A stretch of DNA of 64,000 bases from Coffea arabica (taxonomy: Eukaryota; Streptophyta; Magnoliopsida; Gentianales; Rubiaceae), in NCBI RefSeq assembly GCF_036785885.1, contig NC_092329.1, positions 9,548,001 to 9,612,000 on the forward strand, in the 5' to 3' direction. The position numbers and the translations under genes were made by a program. The stretch's first letter is position 1; every line of letters starts with the position of its first letter. Of this stretch, positions 1 to 10,500 are shown piece after piece. The notes beneath the pieces were generated by a model. That model was not told the origin of the DNA. It saw only the letters and a list, made by a program, of their open reading frames with translations, and made no database searches.

Positions 1-3000
1 TCTCACAACTTTATTCATCCAGATTTAATTAACAAGCTGGGGCTGAGGGTGCAAGAAGTACCACCTCTTATGGTGGAAGTAGCCGATGGCAACAAAATCA
101 ACACTAACAAGTTGTGTCGTGACTTCGCTTGGAAAATGCAGAACCAGGCGTTCAAGGTGGATGCCATGGTGTTGCCTGTGGGAGGTTGTGAGTTGGTGCT
201 GGGGGTGCAGTGGCTGTCCACCCTGGGAGATATAAAGTGGAACTTTGGTGAGCTGAAAATGGAATTTCTACAGGGGCAGAGGAAGATAGTGTTGCGAGGG
301 AAGGGCCAACAGGCCATTCAGTTGGTAAGAAGAAGGGTCATGCAGAAGATCTTGCACAAACCGGAGCAGATTGCTTCGGCGCAACTATGCTTTATTGTAC
401 CTGTACAGGTAGCAGCAAGTGAACCAGCAAGCAGCTGTTGCCAGATAGAGGGGAATTCTCAGGTAGCTAATTCGACTCATAATCTTGAAGCAAGGGAATT
501 GCAGGAGCTGATAATGCAGTTTGAGGACATCTTCCAAGAACCTTCTGAGCTTCCTCCACACCGAAGTCATGACCATCAGATTATTCTCAAGGAAGGGACA
601 CCACCAGTAAATGTAAGGCCTTACAGATACCCTGTCTTTCAAAAAAATGAGATTGAAAAACTAATTCAGGAAATGCTACAATCTGGAGTCATCAGGCACA
701 GTACAAGTCCATTTTCTTCCCCAGTGGTGTTAGTCAAGAAGAAGGATGGAACGTGGAGGATGTGCATTGACTATAGGGAACTAAATGCGGCTACTGTGAA
801 GGACAAATTTCCCATTCCAGTGGTGGAAGAACTGATTGATGAGTTGTTTGGATCTCATTTCTTTACCAAATTGGACCTCAGATCTGGGTATCATCAAATA
901 AGAATGTGTGCTGAGGACATTGCCAAAACTGCCTTCAGAACCCATGAGGGGCATTATGAGTTTGTTGTAATGCCCTTCGGTCTGACTAATGCACCCTCCA
1001 CTTCCCAAAGTTTGATGAATACTGTATTTAGGCCTTATTTGAGGAAGTTCATATTGGTCTTCTTTGATGACATACTTGTGTTTAGCTCAACCTGGTCTGA
1101 TCACACCAGGCACTTGCAGATCACTTTTGACACATTAAGGCAGCATAGCTTAAGGGTGAAGAAAAGCAAGTGCTCTTTTGCTCAAACACAGGTGGCTTAC
1201 TTGGGGCATGTCATCTCAGGAGCAGGAGTACAGGCAGACCCTCAAAAGGTACAAGCCATTCAACAATGGCCTATACCCTCTAACCTGAAGAAGTTAAGGG
1301 GCTTCTTGGGACTAGCAGGATACTATAGGAGGTTCATAAGGGACTTTGGGAAGCTGGCCAAACCTTTGACAGACTTGCTCAAGAAGAACAGTTTTGTGTG
1401 GACAGACCAGGCTACTGCAGCATTCGCAGCATTGAAGCTGGCTATGAGTTCCCCACCCCTGCTGGCTTTACCTGATTTTTCCCAGGTCTTTGAAGTAGAA
1501 ACGGATGCCTCAGGTGATGGTATAGGGGCAGTCCTGAGTCAGAAGGGAAGACCCTTGGCTTTCTATAGCCAAGCTTTGGCCCCAAAGCATAAGGGTCTAT
1601 CCGTATATGAAAGGGAAATGATAGCTATCGTGAGTGCAGTTCAAAAGTGGAGGCCTTATCTACTGGGCAGGCGCTTTATCATTAAGACTGACCACCAGAG
1701 CCTTAAATACATGATCGAGCAGAGGGTGTCCACGCCTATGCAACAGAAATGGGTAGCCAAACTTATGGGGTACGACTATGAGCTTCAATACAGGAAGGGA
1801 GTTGACAATGTGGCGGCGGATGCATTATCCAGGCTGCCTTCTGACAGTGCAGCAATATTAGCTCCCATCTCAGTCATTCGCTCAGCATTACTTACTGAGA
1901 TTCAACAGAGTTGTGTTCAGGATCCCTTTTTGCAAGGCATTATACAACAGTTGCAGGATTCGACAAATGATTCTCAGCTGGTGCACTATTCCTACCAGAA
2001 CCAGCAACTGAGGAGGAAAGGGAAGTTGGTAGTGGGAAATGATTCTGCCTTAAGGAAGAAGCTCATTCGATTGTGGCATGATACCCCCATTGGGGGGCAT
2101 TCAGGGGTACAGGTGACATATAGAAAACTTAAGGAGCTGGTGTACTGGAGAAACATGCAGAGGGATGTCGAACACTACGTGGCTTCTTGTGATGTTTGTC
2201 AGAGGCATAAGGGGGAAAATGTGGCTTATCCAGGTCTGCTACAACCCCTAAGCATTCCAGAACGTGTGTGGTCTGACATATCCCTGGACTTTGTGGAAGG
2301 ACTACCTCAATCTCATGGGAAGGATACTGTTCTTGTGGTGGTGGATAGGCTCAGCAAATACGCTCATTTCATTGCCCTCAAGCACCCCTACACGGCCCTC
2401 TCAGTGGCACAGGCATTCTTGGATAATATCTATAGGCTCCATGGCCTCCCTAAAACTATAGTTAGTGATAGGGATGCCATTTTCATTAGTCACTTCTGGA
2501 AAGAGTTGTTTCAGCTATTGAAGGTCCAATTGTGTTTATCTACTGCTTATCATCCTCAGTCAGATGGCCAGACTGAGGTTGTTAATCGCTGCTTGGAAAC
2601 TTATCTGAGGTGCATGTGTAGTGATCACCCCAAGCAATGGTGCTTTTGGTTACCACTAGCAGAGTTCTGGTACAATACGAATTTTCACTCAGCAATCAGG
2701 CGCACTCCGTATGAAGTTCTCTATGGTCAGCCACCTCCCTTGCACATCCCTTACATGCCGGGCAGCTCATCTGTTGATAGTGTGGATAGGAGCCTGGCTG
2801 CCCGAGAGGCCACCCTTCATCTACTTAAGCACAACCTCCAAAAGGCTCAACATCGCATGAAGCAACAGGCTGATCAACACCGATCTGAGCGAATCTTTGA
2901 GCTAGGAGATTGGGTTTATGTTAAAATCCAACCATATAGGCAGCACTCACTCAGGACTCATTCGTGCCAAAAGCTGTCTCCACGATATTTCGGTCCTTTC

Positions 3001-3318
3001 CAGATTATTGCCAGGATTGGTTCCGTTGCCTACACAGTCCAACTTCCCCCGGATGTCAAGATACATCCCACTTTTCATGTTTCCCTTCTGAAGAAACATG
3101 TAGGGGATCATCCGGTGCAGCCACACATCCCTGTTCGTGTCACTGATCAGGGTCATCTGCTGGTGGAGCCAGTGGCTATTTTGGATAGGAGATTGGTTCG
3201 TAGGGGGCGAACAGCTGCGACACAGGTCTTGGTGCAATGGAGCAACAGTTTTCCAGAAGACGCGACGTGGGAGTACTGGTTTGATCTTCACCAGAAATAT
3301 CCGCACTTCAGTTCTTGA
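1..3318 (+). CDS. pol: Ty3/gypsy pol polyprotein (partial, open at left edge)
   Basis: One frame stays open from base 1 to the TGA at 3316-3318 (1105 codons visible). It enters in the second half of the aspartic protease. Reverse transcriptase follows with the conserved DYRELN block (about 765), the MPFGL block and the catalytic FFDD (about 1057-1071), a common plant gypsy variant of YxDD. RNase H begins near TDASGDG (about 1501). The integrase has an HHCC zinc finger (about 2070-2210) and a DDE core with Asp in DISLDF (2275), Asp in VSDRD (about 2461) and Glu in QTEVVNR (about 2569). A chromodomain-like end (VAILDRR to WEYW, about 3170-3290) should target insertion to chromatin. The lack of stops or frameshifts suggests a young copy. 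The true start lies upstream. Confidence 0.93.
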   Translation, partial: SHNFIHPDLINKLGLRVQEVPPLMVEVADGNKINTNKLCRDFAWKMQNQAFKVDAMVLPVGGCELVLGVQWLSTLGDIKWNFGELKMEFLQGQRKIVLRGKGQQAIQLVRRRVMQKILHKPEQIASAQLCFIVPVQVAASEPASSCCQIEGNSQVANSTHNLEARELQELIMQFEDIFQEPSELPPHRSHDHQIILKEGTPPVNVRPYRYPVFQKNEIEKLIQEMLQSGVIRHSTSPFSSPVVLVKKKDGTWRMCIDYRELNAATVKDKFPIPVVEELIDELFGSHFFTKLDLRSGYHQIRMCAEDIAKTAFRTHEGHYEFVVMPFGLTNAPSTSQSLMNTVFRPYLRKFILVFFDDILVFSSTWSDHTRHLQITFDTLRQHSLRVKKSKCSFAQTQVAYLGHVISGAGVQADPQKVQAIQQWPIPSNLKKLRGFLGLAGYYRRFIRDFGKLAKPLTDLLKKNSFVWTDQATAAFAALKLAMSSPPLLALPDFSQVFEVETDASGDGIGAVLSQKGRPLAFYSQALAPKHKGLSVYEREMIAIVSAVQKWRPYLLGRRFIIKTDHQSLKYMIEQRVSTPMQQKWVAKLMGYDYELQYRKGVDNVAADALSRLPSDSAAILAPISVIRSALLTEIQQSCVQDPFLQGIIQQLQDSTNDSQLVHYSYQNQQLRRKGKLVVGNDSALRKKLIRLWHDTPIGGHSGVQVTYRKLKELVYWRNMQRDVEHYVASCDVCQRHKGENVAYPGLLQPLSIPERVWSDISLDFVEGLPQSHGKDTVLVVVDRLSKYAHFIALKHPYTALSVAQAFLDNIYRLHGLPKTIVSDRDAIFISHFWKELFQLLKVQLCLSTAYHPQSDGQTEVVNRCLETYLRCMCSDHPKQWCFWLPLAEFWYNTNFHSAIRRTPYEVLYGQPPPLHIPYMPGSSSVDSVDRSLAAREATLHLLKHNLQKAQHRMKQQADQHRSERIFELGDWVYVKIQPYRQHSLRTHSCQKLSPRYFGPFQIIARIGSVAYTVQLPPDVKIHPTFHVSLLKKHVGDHPVQPHIPVRVTDQGHLLVEPVAILDRRLVRRGRTAATQVLVQWSNSFPEDATWEYWFDLHQKYPHFSS

Positions 3319-3333
3319 GGACAAGAACTCTTT

Positions 3334-3344
3334 GGGGAGGGGAG
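3334..3344 (+). other. Polypurine tract of the gypsy element
   Basis: The purine run GGGGAGGGGAG lies 15 bp after the pol stop and 3 bp before the TGTTACG LTR start. This is the usual place for the plus-strand primer. Confidence 0.85.
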
Positions 3345-3347
3345 TAT

Positions 3348-3664
3348 TGTTACGTCTGAAATGAATGAAGCTAGCTGGAATTATCCTGCTAGGAGTTTGT
3401 TATGCCACATCAGAGAGCGGGTTGGGTTAGTTACGCCATGTCAGCTATCTTGTTAATTAGTTAGTAACCAAAAATAGAAGGCTTGTGCAGAAAGGGAAAG
3501 TTTGCGCGGGAAGTCTGTTACGGAAATGGAAAGCTTGCTGGAATGGAAGTCGGTTAGCTGAAGTAGTATAAAGGAAGCGAGGGAAAGGGGAGAAAGTAGC
3601 CTGAAGTATTCTTTCTGATTGTATCCATTTCAATTCTCTGTTCTCTGTTTTCTCTGTAATAACA
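3348..3664 (+). repeat. 3' LTR of the gypsy element (right end uncertain)
   Basis: It begins TGTTACG directly after the polypurine tract. A TATAAA box lies at 3567-3572, with a likely transcription start about 25-30 bp later. A possible end is TAATAACA at 3664, which would give TGTTA...TAACA inverted termini and a 317-bp LTR. The pyrimidine-rich sequence up to about 3790 could still belong to U5. No second LTR is present in the window to settle this. Confidence 0.65.
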
Positions 3665-4596
3665 AATCTCTCTTACTCGAGTTGTCTTCTCCAAATTGCA
3701 ACTCCTGTTTGAGAGAATTTCCCAGTGGTCTATACTATCCTCTGCATCAGGTCTTTCTTATGAAACCTTGCCATAAATCTTCTTGTCCGATCAGAAGGCA
3801 AATCCTTTGTTTGCTTGCAAAAAATTTACGATGTTTAAGAAAATTGATTTTTGTTCCTTCATAGTTCTTATTGTAACCAGTGTTTAGAAGTCCATTTCTG
3901 CATTGTTTCAATTGTAGTAGCTTCATTGGTGGTTGAAACTTGAGTCAGATGCCAAATTCTTAATAAAATGTTTGTTCTTTAATCCAGTTTTTAATTTGCA
4001 TTAATTACTCTTTATCTTAATGCGTATGCCATCAAAGGCAGCCGAGAACATCAGAAAAAATGATTATCCAACATCAGAATCTATAATCAGTTCAAATAAT
4101 CAACCGAGAACAAGCCCCATAACTCGTAGCTACACATCATTTTAAATACAATAGTTGCAACTTGACTGCTCAAAGCTCAAAGAAACACCAATTACATCAC
4201 AAACCTACAATATTTACAATAATATATGCACAAGCTACCAACCGTTTGCATGTCCTAAGTATAAACTTTGTTCATACTACAAGTCTCCGCTCTACATATA
4301 GATCAGAAAGGGTGGCTGCACAGTTTTGACTTCCATGCAACTCGAAAAGAGAAGATACAAAGAAAGAAGCTCCTTATCCTCCAAATTATCCTTTATAAGA
4401 CAATCAATCAATGACAGAACAGTATGCTTCTTAAACTGCCCGGTCAAGTTATGTCGACAATCAATAACAATCTGGAACCGAAACAGTGGATTAACCTTTC
4501 CCTCTCCAAGTTGCTGTGAATTTGTTCTCACAAGCCAGTCTGATTAGGACATGGTGCACTTTTTGACAACAGCACAAGCCAGAGATCCAAATCAAT
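3665..4596. other. Gypsy flank and SGR2 3' UTR/downstream region
   Basis: No coding frame is convincing here. The part next to 4597 should be the 3' UTR of SGR2, read on the minus strand. I see no decisive polyadenylation signal. The part before about 3800 may still be LTR. Confidence 0.5.
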
Positions 4597-7500
4597 TCAG
4601 CGCTTCCTACTACTCCTCACCCAGGAAGAAAAATCCTTTATCCTAACTTTATCAGCGAATGTCAGAGGGAGTTCCTCATCTCTCTGCTCAGACCATCCTA
4701 TCAAACCACTCCCATCCTCTGAGGTTCCTTCTTGAGGTGCATGAGTGGACTGAGGCTCCTCTGGTATATCTCGATACAAGTGTTTCAGTATAAAGAGAGC
4801 TGTATCAGGATCTCTCCAATAGTTTCTGCATTGAAAAAAGCATGTTTGAAAGAACTAGCAATTAGTAACTCTGAAGAAAACTATAACTAACCAGTGATGG
4901 TTGGAACAGGAAAGTCAGAGGCTGTAGCCCTGAATGCTTCCTGAAGATGTAATTGCATCATCCACACTCAATTAAAATACATGTTTAGAAAGAGCAAAGG
5001 ATGCTGAGAAGAAGTACTTCTTCCCCTCTGTTTTCCTTTTCTGTTTTGGTGGTTAGTAGCATTAAGAGGCTAAAAGAGAGACAAAATGGAGGTATTAAGT
5101 GAAGATGGTTGTTGGTACCAAGAAGTATTAGGTAACCACACAGCTTTGTACTGTTCATATGCTGACAACTTTCTAGTCATGGCATTCAAGCAATAACATT
5201 ACTTCTGAAATTCAGCTTTAAAAGTTGGCAATTAATTGTCTCAACAAGACAATGTCACCTATTGGACATAGATATGAAATAACAATTAAAAACTAATAGA
5301 ACAAAGCTGATACTTACGTATGGGACCCAAGGGCCGATAGATATGGATGACGGAATGTTTTATCCTGCAGTAGCAAACAGTAAGTAGTAAAAACCAATGG
5401 TAGTAGCTTCAATGGCTGACGGTGAAGTATAGTCCCATATATCAGACTCATTTTATTGATCAGACTGATCAGCTTCTAAAGGGTAATCAAATTCAAATCT
5501 TGCACTGCTAAATCAAGAAGACAAAAAACTGCTAATCCTTACACCGGATTAGGAGGGGCACAAGGAAGGAAAAAAGAACAGCTAAAAAGAACCTACTTGC
5601 AAAGAATGATCTATTCTCCCATCCTCACTTCCTGTAACTCTCTCCATCATAATTGATCCATATGATCTCTCTTCTTTTGCTAAAACATTTTCTGATCCCT
5701 CTGCAAAGTATGTGCTAAATGGGTCAGAAATCAAGAAGGGACCAAACATGGTAACTCAAACAAAAAATTTGAAATTAAAAAAAAAAACAAAAGAAGCATA
5801 AGCATCTTAGGATTACCGTCCAGGTTATCCTTGTTTCTTGATTCGCAGATGGTAAGCACTTTAACCTGTTCAAAAAGAAAAGATTCATCCAAGTTGTTAA
5901 GACATTAATCTGTTTCTGTATGGTAATCAAATAAACATGCCCAATCAACAATATGCATGCCAAGGAGTTACATGTCTGACATTTCTTCATTTTCAACATC
6001 TAGACTGCTACACTCAGTTATTAACTTCCATAATACACATTATTCAAGCAAATTCTAGCTCGGGAGCCAAAACCAAAATGAACACGCTTGCTACATACTA
6101 AGTGCTTCGCATAATACACTTATACTCAAGCACATTGTCCTGTACCATCTCTATGTCTAATTCTAAATTCTAATTGTGGGGCCATCAAAGCACCAGACAT
6201 TCTCTGCTTACTATCAGTCAATCCAATTTTCATAGTAAAACAAAAAAATAAATAAATACAAAAATTAAAGATGAAAACATTTCTGATCAGAGTAGTATAA
6301 ATGCCTATTGAAATTTGCATCACAACCAGGTATGACCTCAAGCAAAGCATTTGACAGGAACATCAAACAAAGAGAAGTAATCAGAGTTTTGAATAGGAAA
6401 GGGCAAGACAACAACCTGTGGACGAAACTAACAGGTCCATATCTTAAAAGCAATGCACTGACAAAAAACTGCACCATGTATTTCAGAATGGAAGGGTTGA
6501 CTATTTATTTCCTCATTCAAGCAGAATACGAGGTACTTGCAATCTACCCTATTCAGTAGCCATGTATTCATTGCCAATAGTGCAAGTGGTCCAAGTCTCT
6601 ATCTATAGTCATGTAATCATTGCCAACAGCAAATGATCAGTAATAAGAATTACTACTTATCTCCAAAGGTTTAGCAACATCAAATTCTCATGTATCAAAT
6701 AATTGTCTCACATTTCCCTTTTCCGTTACGTTAGGGGCACAAAAGCCTAGCTTCCCCTGTTATAATCCTAGAGAATAGAATTGGAATTCTCGTGCACATA
6801 AATTCCCTCTCTCCATACACACCAAATTAAAAGAGAAAAAGGAAGTAAGCAGGAGCTAGGGATGATCAAGATTACCCTAACAGCGGTCATTTGATCCATC
6901 AGGGCCTGAGAATGTGAAGCCAAGCCTTCTCTAAACTCCTGAAGACCATATCATCAGTGACAAAAAGAGAATAAGATGTTTAACACTCACAGTATGGAAA
7001 CTCAAAAGGGTCTCACCTGAAATCTAACATACAACCGCTTTTCGCCCCTGTGGTAAGGGATAATCACGGGGCGTTTATCTACATATTCTTTACATACGAG
7101 TGGTTCTATTCTGTGCAAAAAATGAATGTGGCAAGGAATAAAATGTCATAAACCGAGCATGGTTAAATATAGTAAAGATGAGGTTTTATGTCTACCGGTA
7201 AGCAACAGGATCAAAAGGGTGAAAGATGTTAAACATTTGTCGACAGGCCGGCATCTCTTCATTTATGTTATCTTCTTCCCAATAATCTTTCCCTTTGCCT
7301 GAAAATCCAAAGAAGAAGAAATCATTATAACTAGAATGGACCATGTCTTGAACATAAACAATTACACAGGGACTCAGAATATCTTATACACTATGGAGCA
7401 TAAGAGTTGAATATGCCCATACGAATGTCACACCAAAATGACTTCCCTTCCAACAACATATTTTGCGTGTCAGAGCTACAAATATTTTTTACTATTCTAA

Positions 7501-10500
7501 TCATTAGCAATGAATAGAATAATTAGTTGAATTTCATACAGTAATGGGTTATAAACCAGATTAAAAAATTAATGCATACTTCCAAATGTTAATCATATAT
7601 ATGATCTGATAGAAAGTCCATTACTTCCGCTGAATATTGCAAAGAAGCTATGGAAAAATCTCATGAAAGTGTCAAGAATAAGTGGGTTTACAAAGATAAT
7701 GAAGAGAAAGACTTCTAAATTTATCATCTGAGACTGGACATAACTGAACTGCCAGCACAGCAGTAGTAGTATGTATCCTCTTTGCTTGAATTGTTTTTGG
7801 GTTAATCACAATCACATTCCTTGACATTTGCCTCTTGCAACAAACAAGAGAGAGAATATAATGGATGAAAAATACTCAATAGCCTTCATATTTCACTAAC
7901 ACAATAGAAGCAGAAAGGGCTAAATGAAGAAGTGCAAAACTTAACAAATGAAACAAAAGAACATGCCTTCTCCAGAAAGACAAAATAGAATCTCCATAAA
8001 CATGTGATCTCAAGCACAAATTGACACGATGTTTTGCAAAACATGCACCCACTGTTTATAGAGTATAAGCAAGTAATATCTTTTGTGACCATTCATATGC
8101 ATCCAAAGAAGCATTGACGTGCACAGTGGACATACAGGAGATAGTGAAGCATCAAAATAATATTGATCTTGAACCATTACCAATTCCGATACGAACATTG
8201 CGAAGCGAAAGGAACACACCAAGAGGAGAACCAACGGTGAAAAATGTATCAACCTGACTCAAATAAATCATGAACTCTATCAGATAAAAGCATGTAAAAC
8301 AAAAAAACATTGCAATCTGCAAAACATGAGACTATTTGATTCAAGTATGTTCTTTTTTAGGCATTTGGAAAGCACTATGGAAATAGTGATACAGAACTAA
8401 AAGAATGAACTTGCATAAAGAAGCACAACACTTTGGACACCATATGAGAATATCTATAAAACCATGGCAGACTATTAATGAAGCAAACACCAAGTACAAC
8501 ATGTCAATAATGGATATGCCCACATCAGTTTTTGGAACCATTCACTCGGAGGAAGTGGTTTGGGAAAAAGAGACCCTAGACCAAGTAGAGAGTCTAGCTT
8601 AAGGAATCTAATCATTGCATATTATTGAGTCTATGAATATTGTACATCTCCACAAAGAGAAGACAGAGGTTTCTTAGTTAATAAAGTCTTGCAGACTTAG
8701 TGTTTCCTTGAGGTTGTGTGATGCAATCTTGCATTAGATGTAGTGCCTAAAGGTTCCTAGAGTTTCCCATATCTATTCTTCTTTTAATCTCAAATTTCAG
8801 CAGTTTTCTTTGTTTTCTGTTCTGATTCTAATGAGCCTTTTTCCAGTAATATTTGCCTAATGTATTGCCAGCTATTACGAGTTCTAAGCTAAAGAAACTG
8901 TTCCATAAACCTGTTGGCCCATCAACACCTTCTGTGCTACATCACCTATACTTCCCTCAAACATACTTAGGCCATACATACACGTAGACACTTTTCCTTC
9001 TCACTTATAGATTTCAATAATGATTTTGCTTTTGCATCTGTAACTTTTTTCAACAGCAGGTAAGTTTTCCTTCCTCCAGCCCACAAACCCCATTTTGCAA
9101 TTACATCAAGTACAATGAACAAACCTGATACTGTTCCCGCCAATCTCCCTACATAAAAAATGGCTCTTTTACTAAGAAAAAAACAAAGGACAGACTACAA
9201 ACTACAGTACAAAGAGGAATAACATTACCTTGAATGCCAATTTTGTGTACTTTATATAGGGAGTGTAACTCTTAGATGCATTATTTGGCCCCAGTGGAGG
9301 TCCATCAGATATGGGTTGTTTTGACATAGCTTTAGCCTTCTCCACATTCCCTGGTTGTATGACACCATCAGAAGTCAAAGAGAAATGGCAGAAGAAAAGA
9401 CTATATTTGTATTAAAGCAACATTTGGTTTGCACCTGCACCACAGGTAGATTCTAGTTCCTTGATTTTGGCTTGTAGTAAATCAATCTGAAACAAGAGAA
9501 ATTTTGTTGGCTAGAACAACAATATGAACAGTGGGAAAAACCCTATTGTATGTTATAGATATACACCTCTTCCTTTAAAAGCTCAATCTGTTTATCCTTG
9601 TCATTCTCAGGTACTTCCTCATCAATGTTTTCCTCATGGCTTTCCACAACCCCATCATTAATGTTCATTGGTTCACAAGTTCCACCTATTTCACGAGAAA
9701 TCAGATCGCGGTTGTCATTAGTTTCAATCCGACTTTGACCCAAAAGCGAGGCATGACTTCCTGCAAGGGATACCTGTCAGGGTAAGTATGTCTGAGTCTG
9801 ACGATGCAAGAGGATTCACCGGATTCAAAGAGTTTTTATCCTGGTTATCTACTGGACCCAGGAAACATGGCTCCAATCTTGGGTCCCCTTGATTTGTGAT
9901 GCCTGCTTCGCGATTAGTTTCATCATTAACATTGCTCCTGTCCTCCTCAACATTCGAGGCTAAGGTGCAGTCAGATGATAAGCCAATTGTATTAGGGTCA
10001 TACAATATATTCGCATTTTGATCCTCGTACATGCACTCCATCGGAAATGGGGAGGACAATGTCTCTTGATGACAAAGGATGTCGTAAGACAGAACACTCC
10101 CAAGGGAATGACCATAAATTGAAACCTAACATGATATAACATCTCTTTTAATATGACATCAGAATCTTAAACTTAGAGCAAGCACAAATTGAATATGAGA
10201 CACAAGCACATACCTTCCCATCATATCCTGGATTTCGCTTAAGAAACTTCAAATATAACCTATTCAATTGGTTTGATACCTTCAGCATAAATGAACAATT
10301 TTGCAGGCGTCAGAATAATATAGAATCCAAAGAGTTACAGACACAAGGTAATAAGACATTCAGACACATTATTTTACAGCCACCAAGCAAAATTCATTTC
10401 TTTACAGCCACCAAGCAAAAAGCCACATTCATCAAAACATTCAGACACAACGAAATATAATGTTAAGCATTTATGAACCACACGTCGGAGAACTAAGCAA

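Larger units (their letters stand above)
1..3664 (+). mobile_element. Ty3/gypsy chromovirus, 5'-truncated by window edge
   Basis: The 3' portion of an LTR retrotransposon is seen: end of protease, reverse transcriptase, RNase H, integrase with C-terminal chromodomain, polypurine tract and 3' LTR. The order protease-RT-RNase H-integrase is that of Ty3/gypsy (Metaviridae), and the chromodomain after the integrase marks a chromovirus. The 5' LTR, gag and the left target-site duplication lie outside the window. The 3' limit is uncertain because only one LTR is visible. The element ends a little over 0.9 kb from the 3' end of the SGR2 coding sequence. Confidence 0.93.

Noticed and set aside
3665..3800. 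LTR end at about 3790 rather than 3664
   Set aside because: Not excluded, but TG...CA termini with 5-bp inversion fit 3664 better; with no second LTR neither can be proved.
9755..9773. 13-bp intron joining SGR2 exons 11 and 12
   Set aside because: It has GT and AG ends and restores phase, but it is far below the minimum length plants can splice; a 79-bp intron does the same job.
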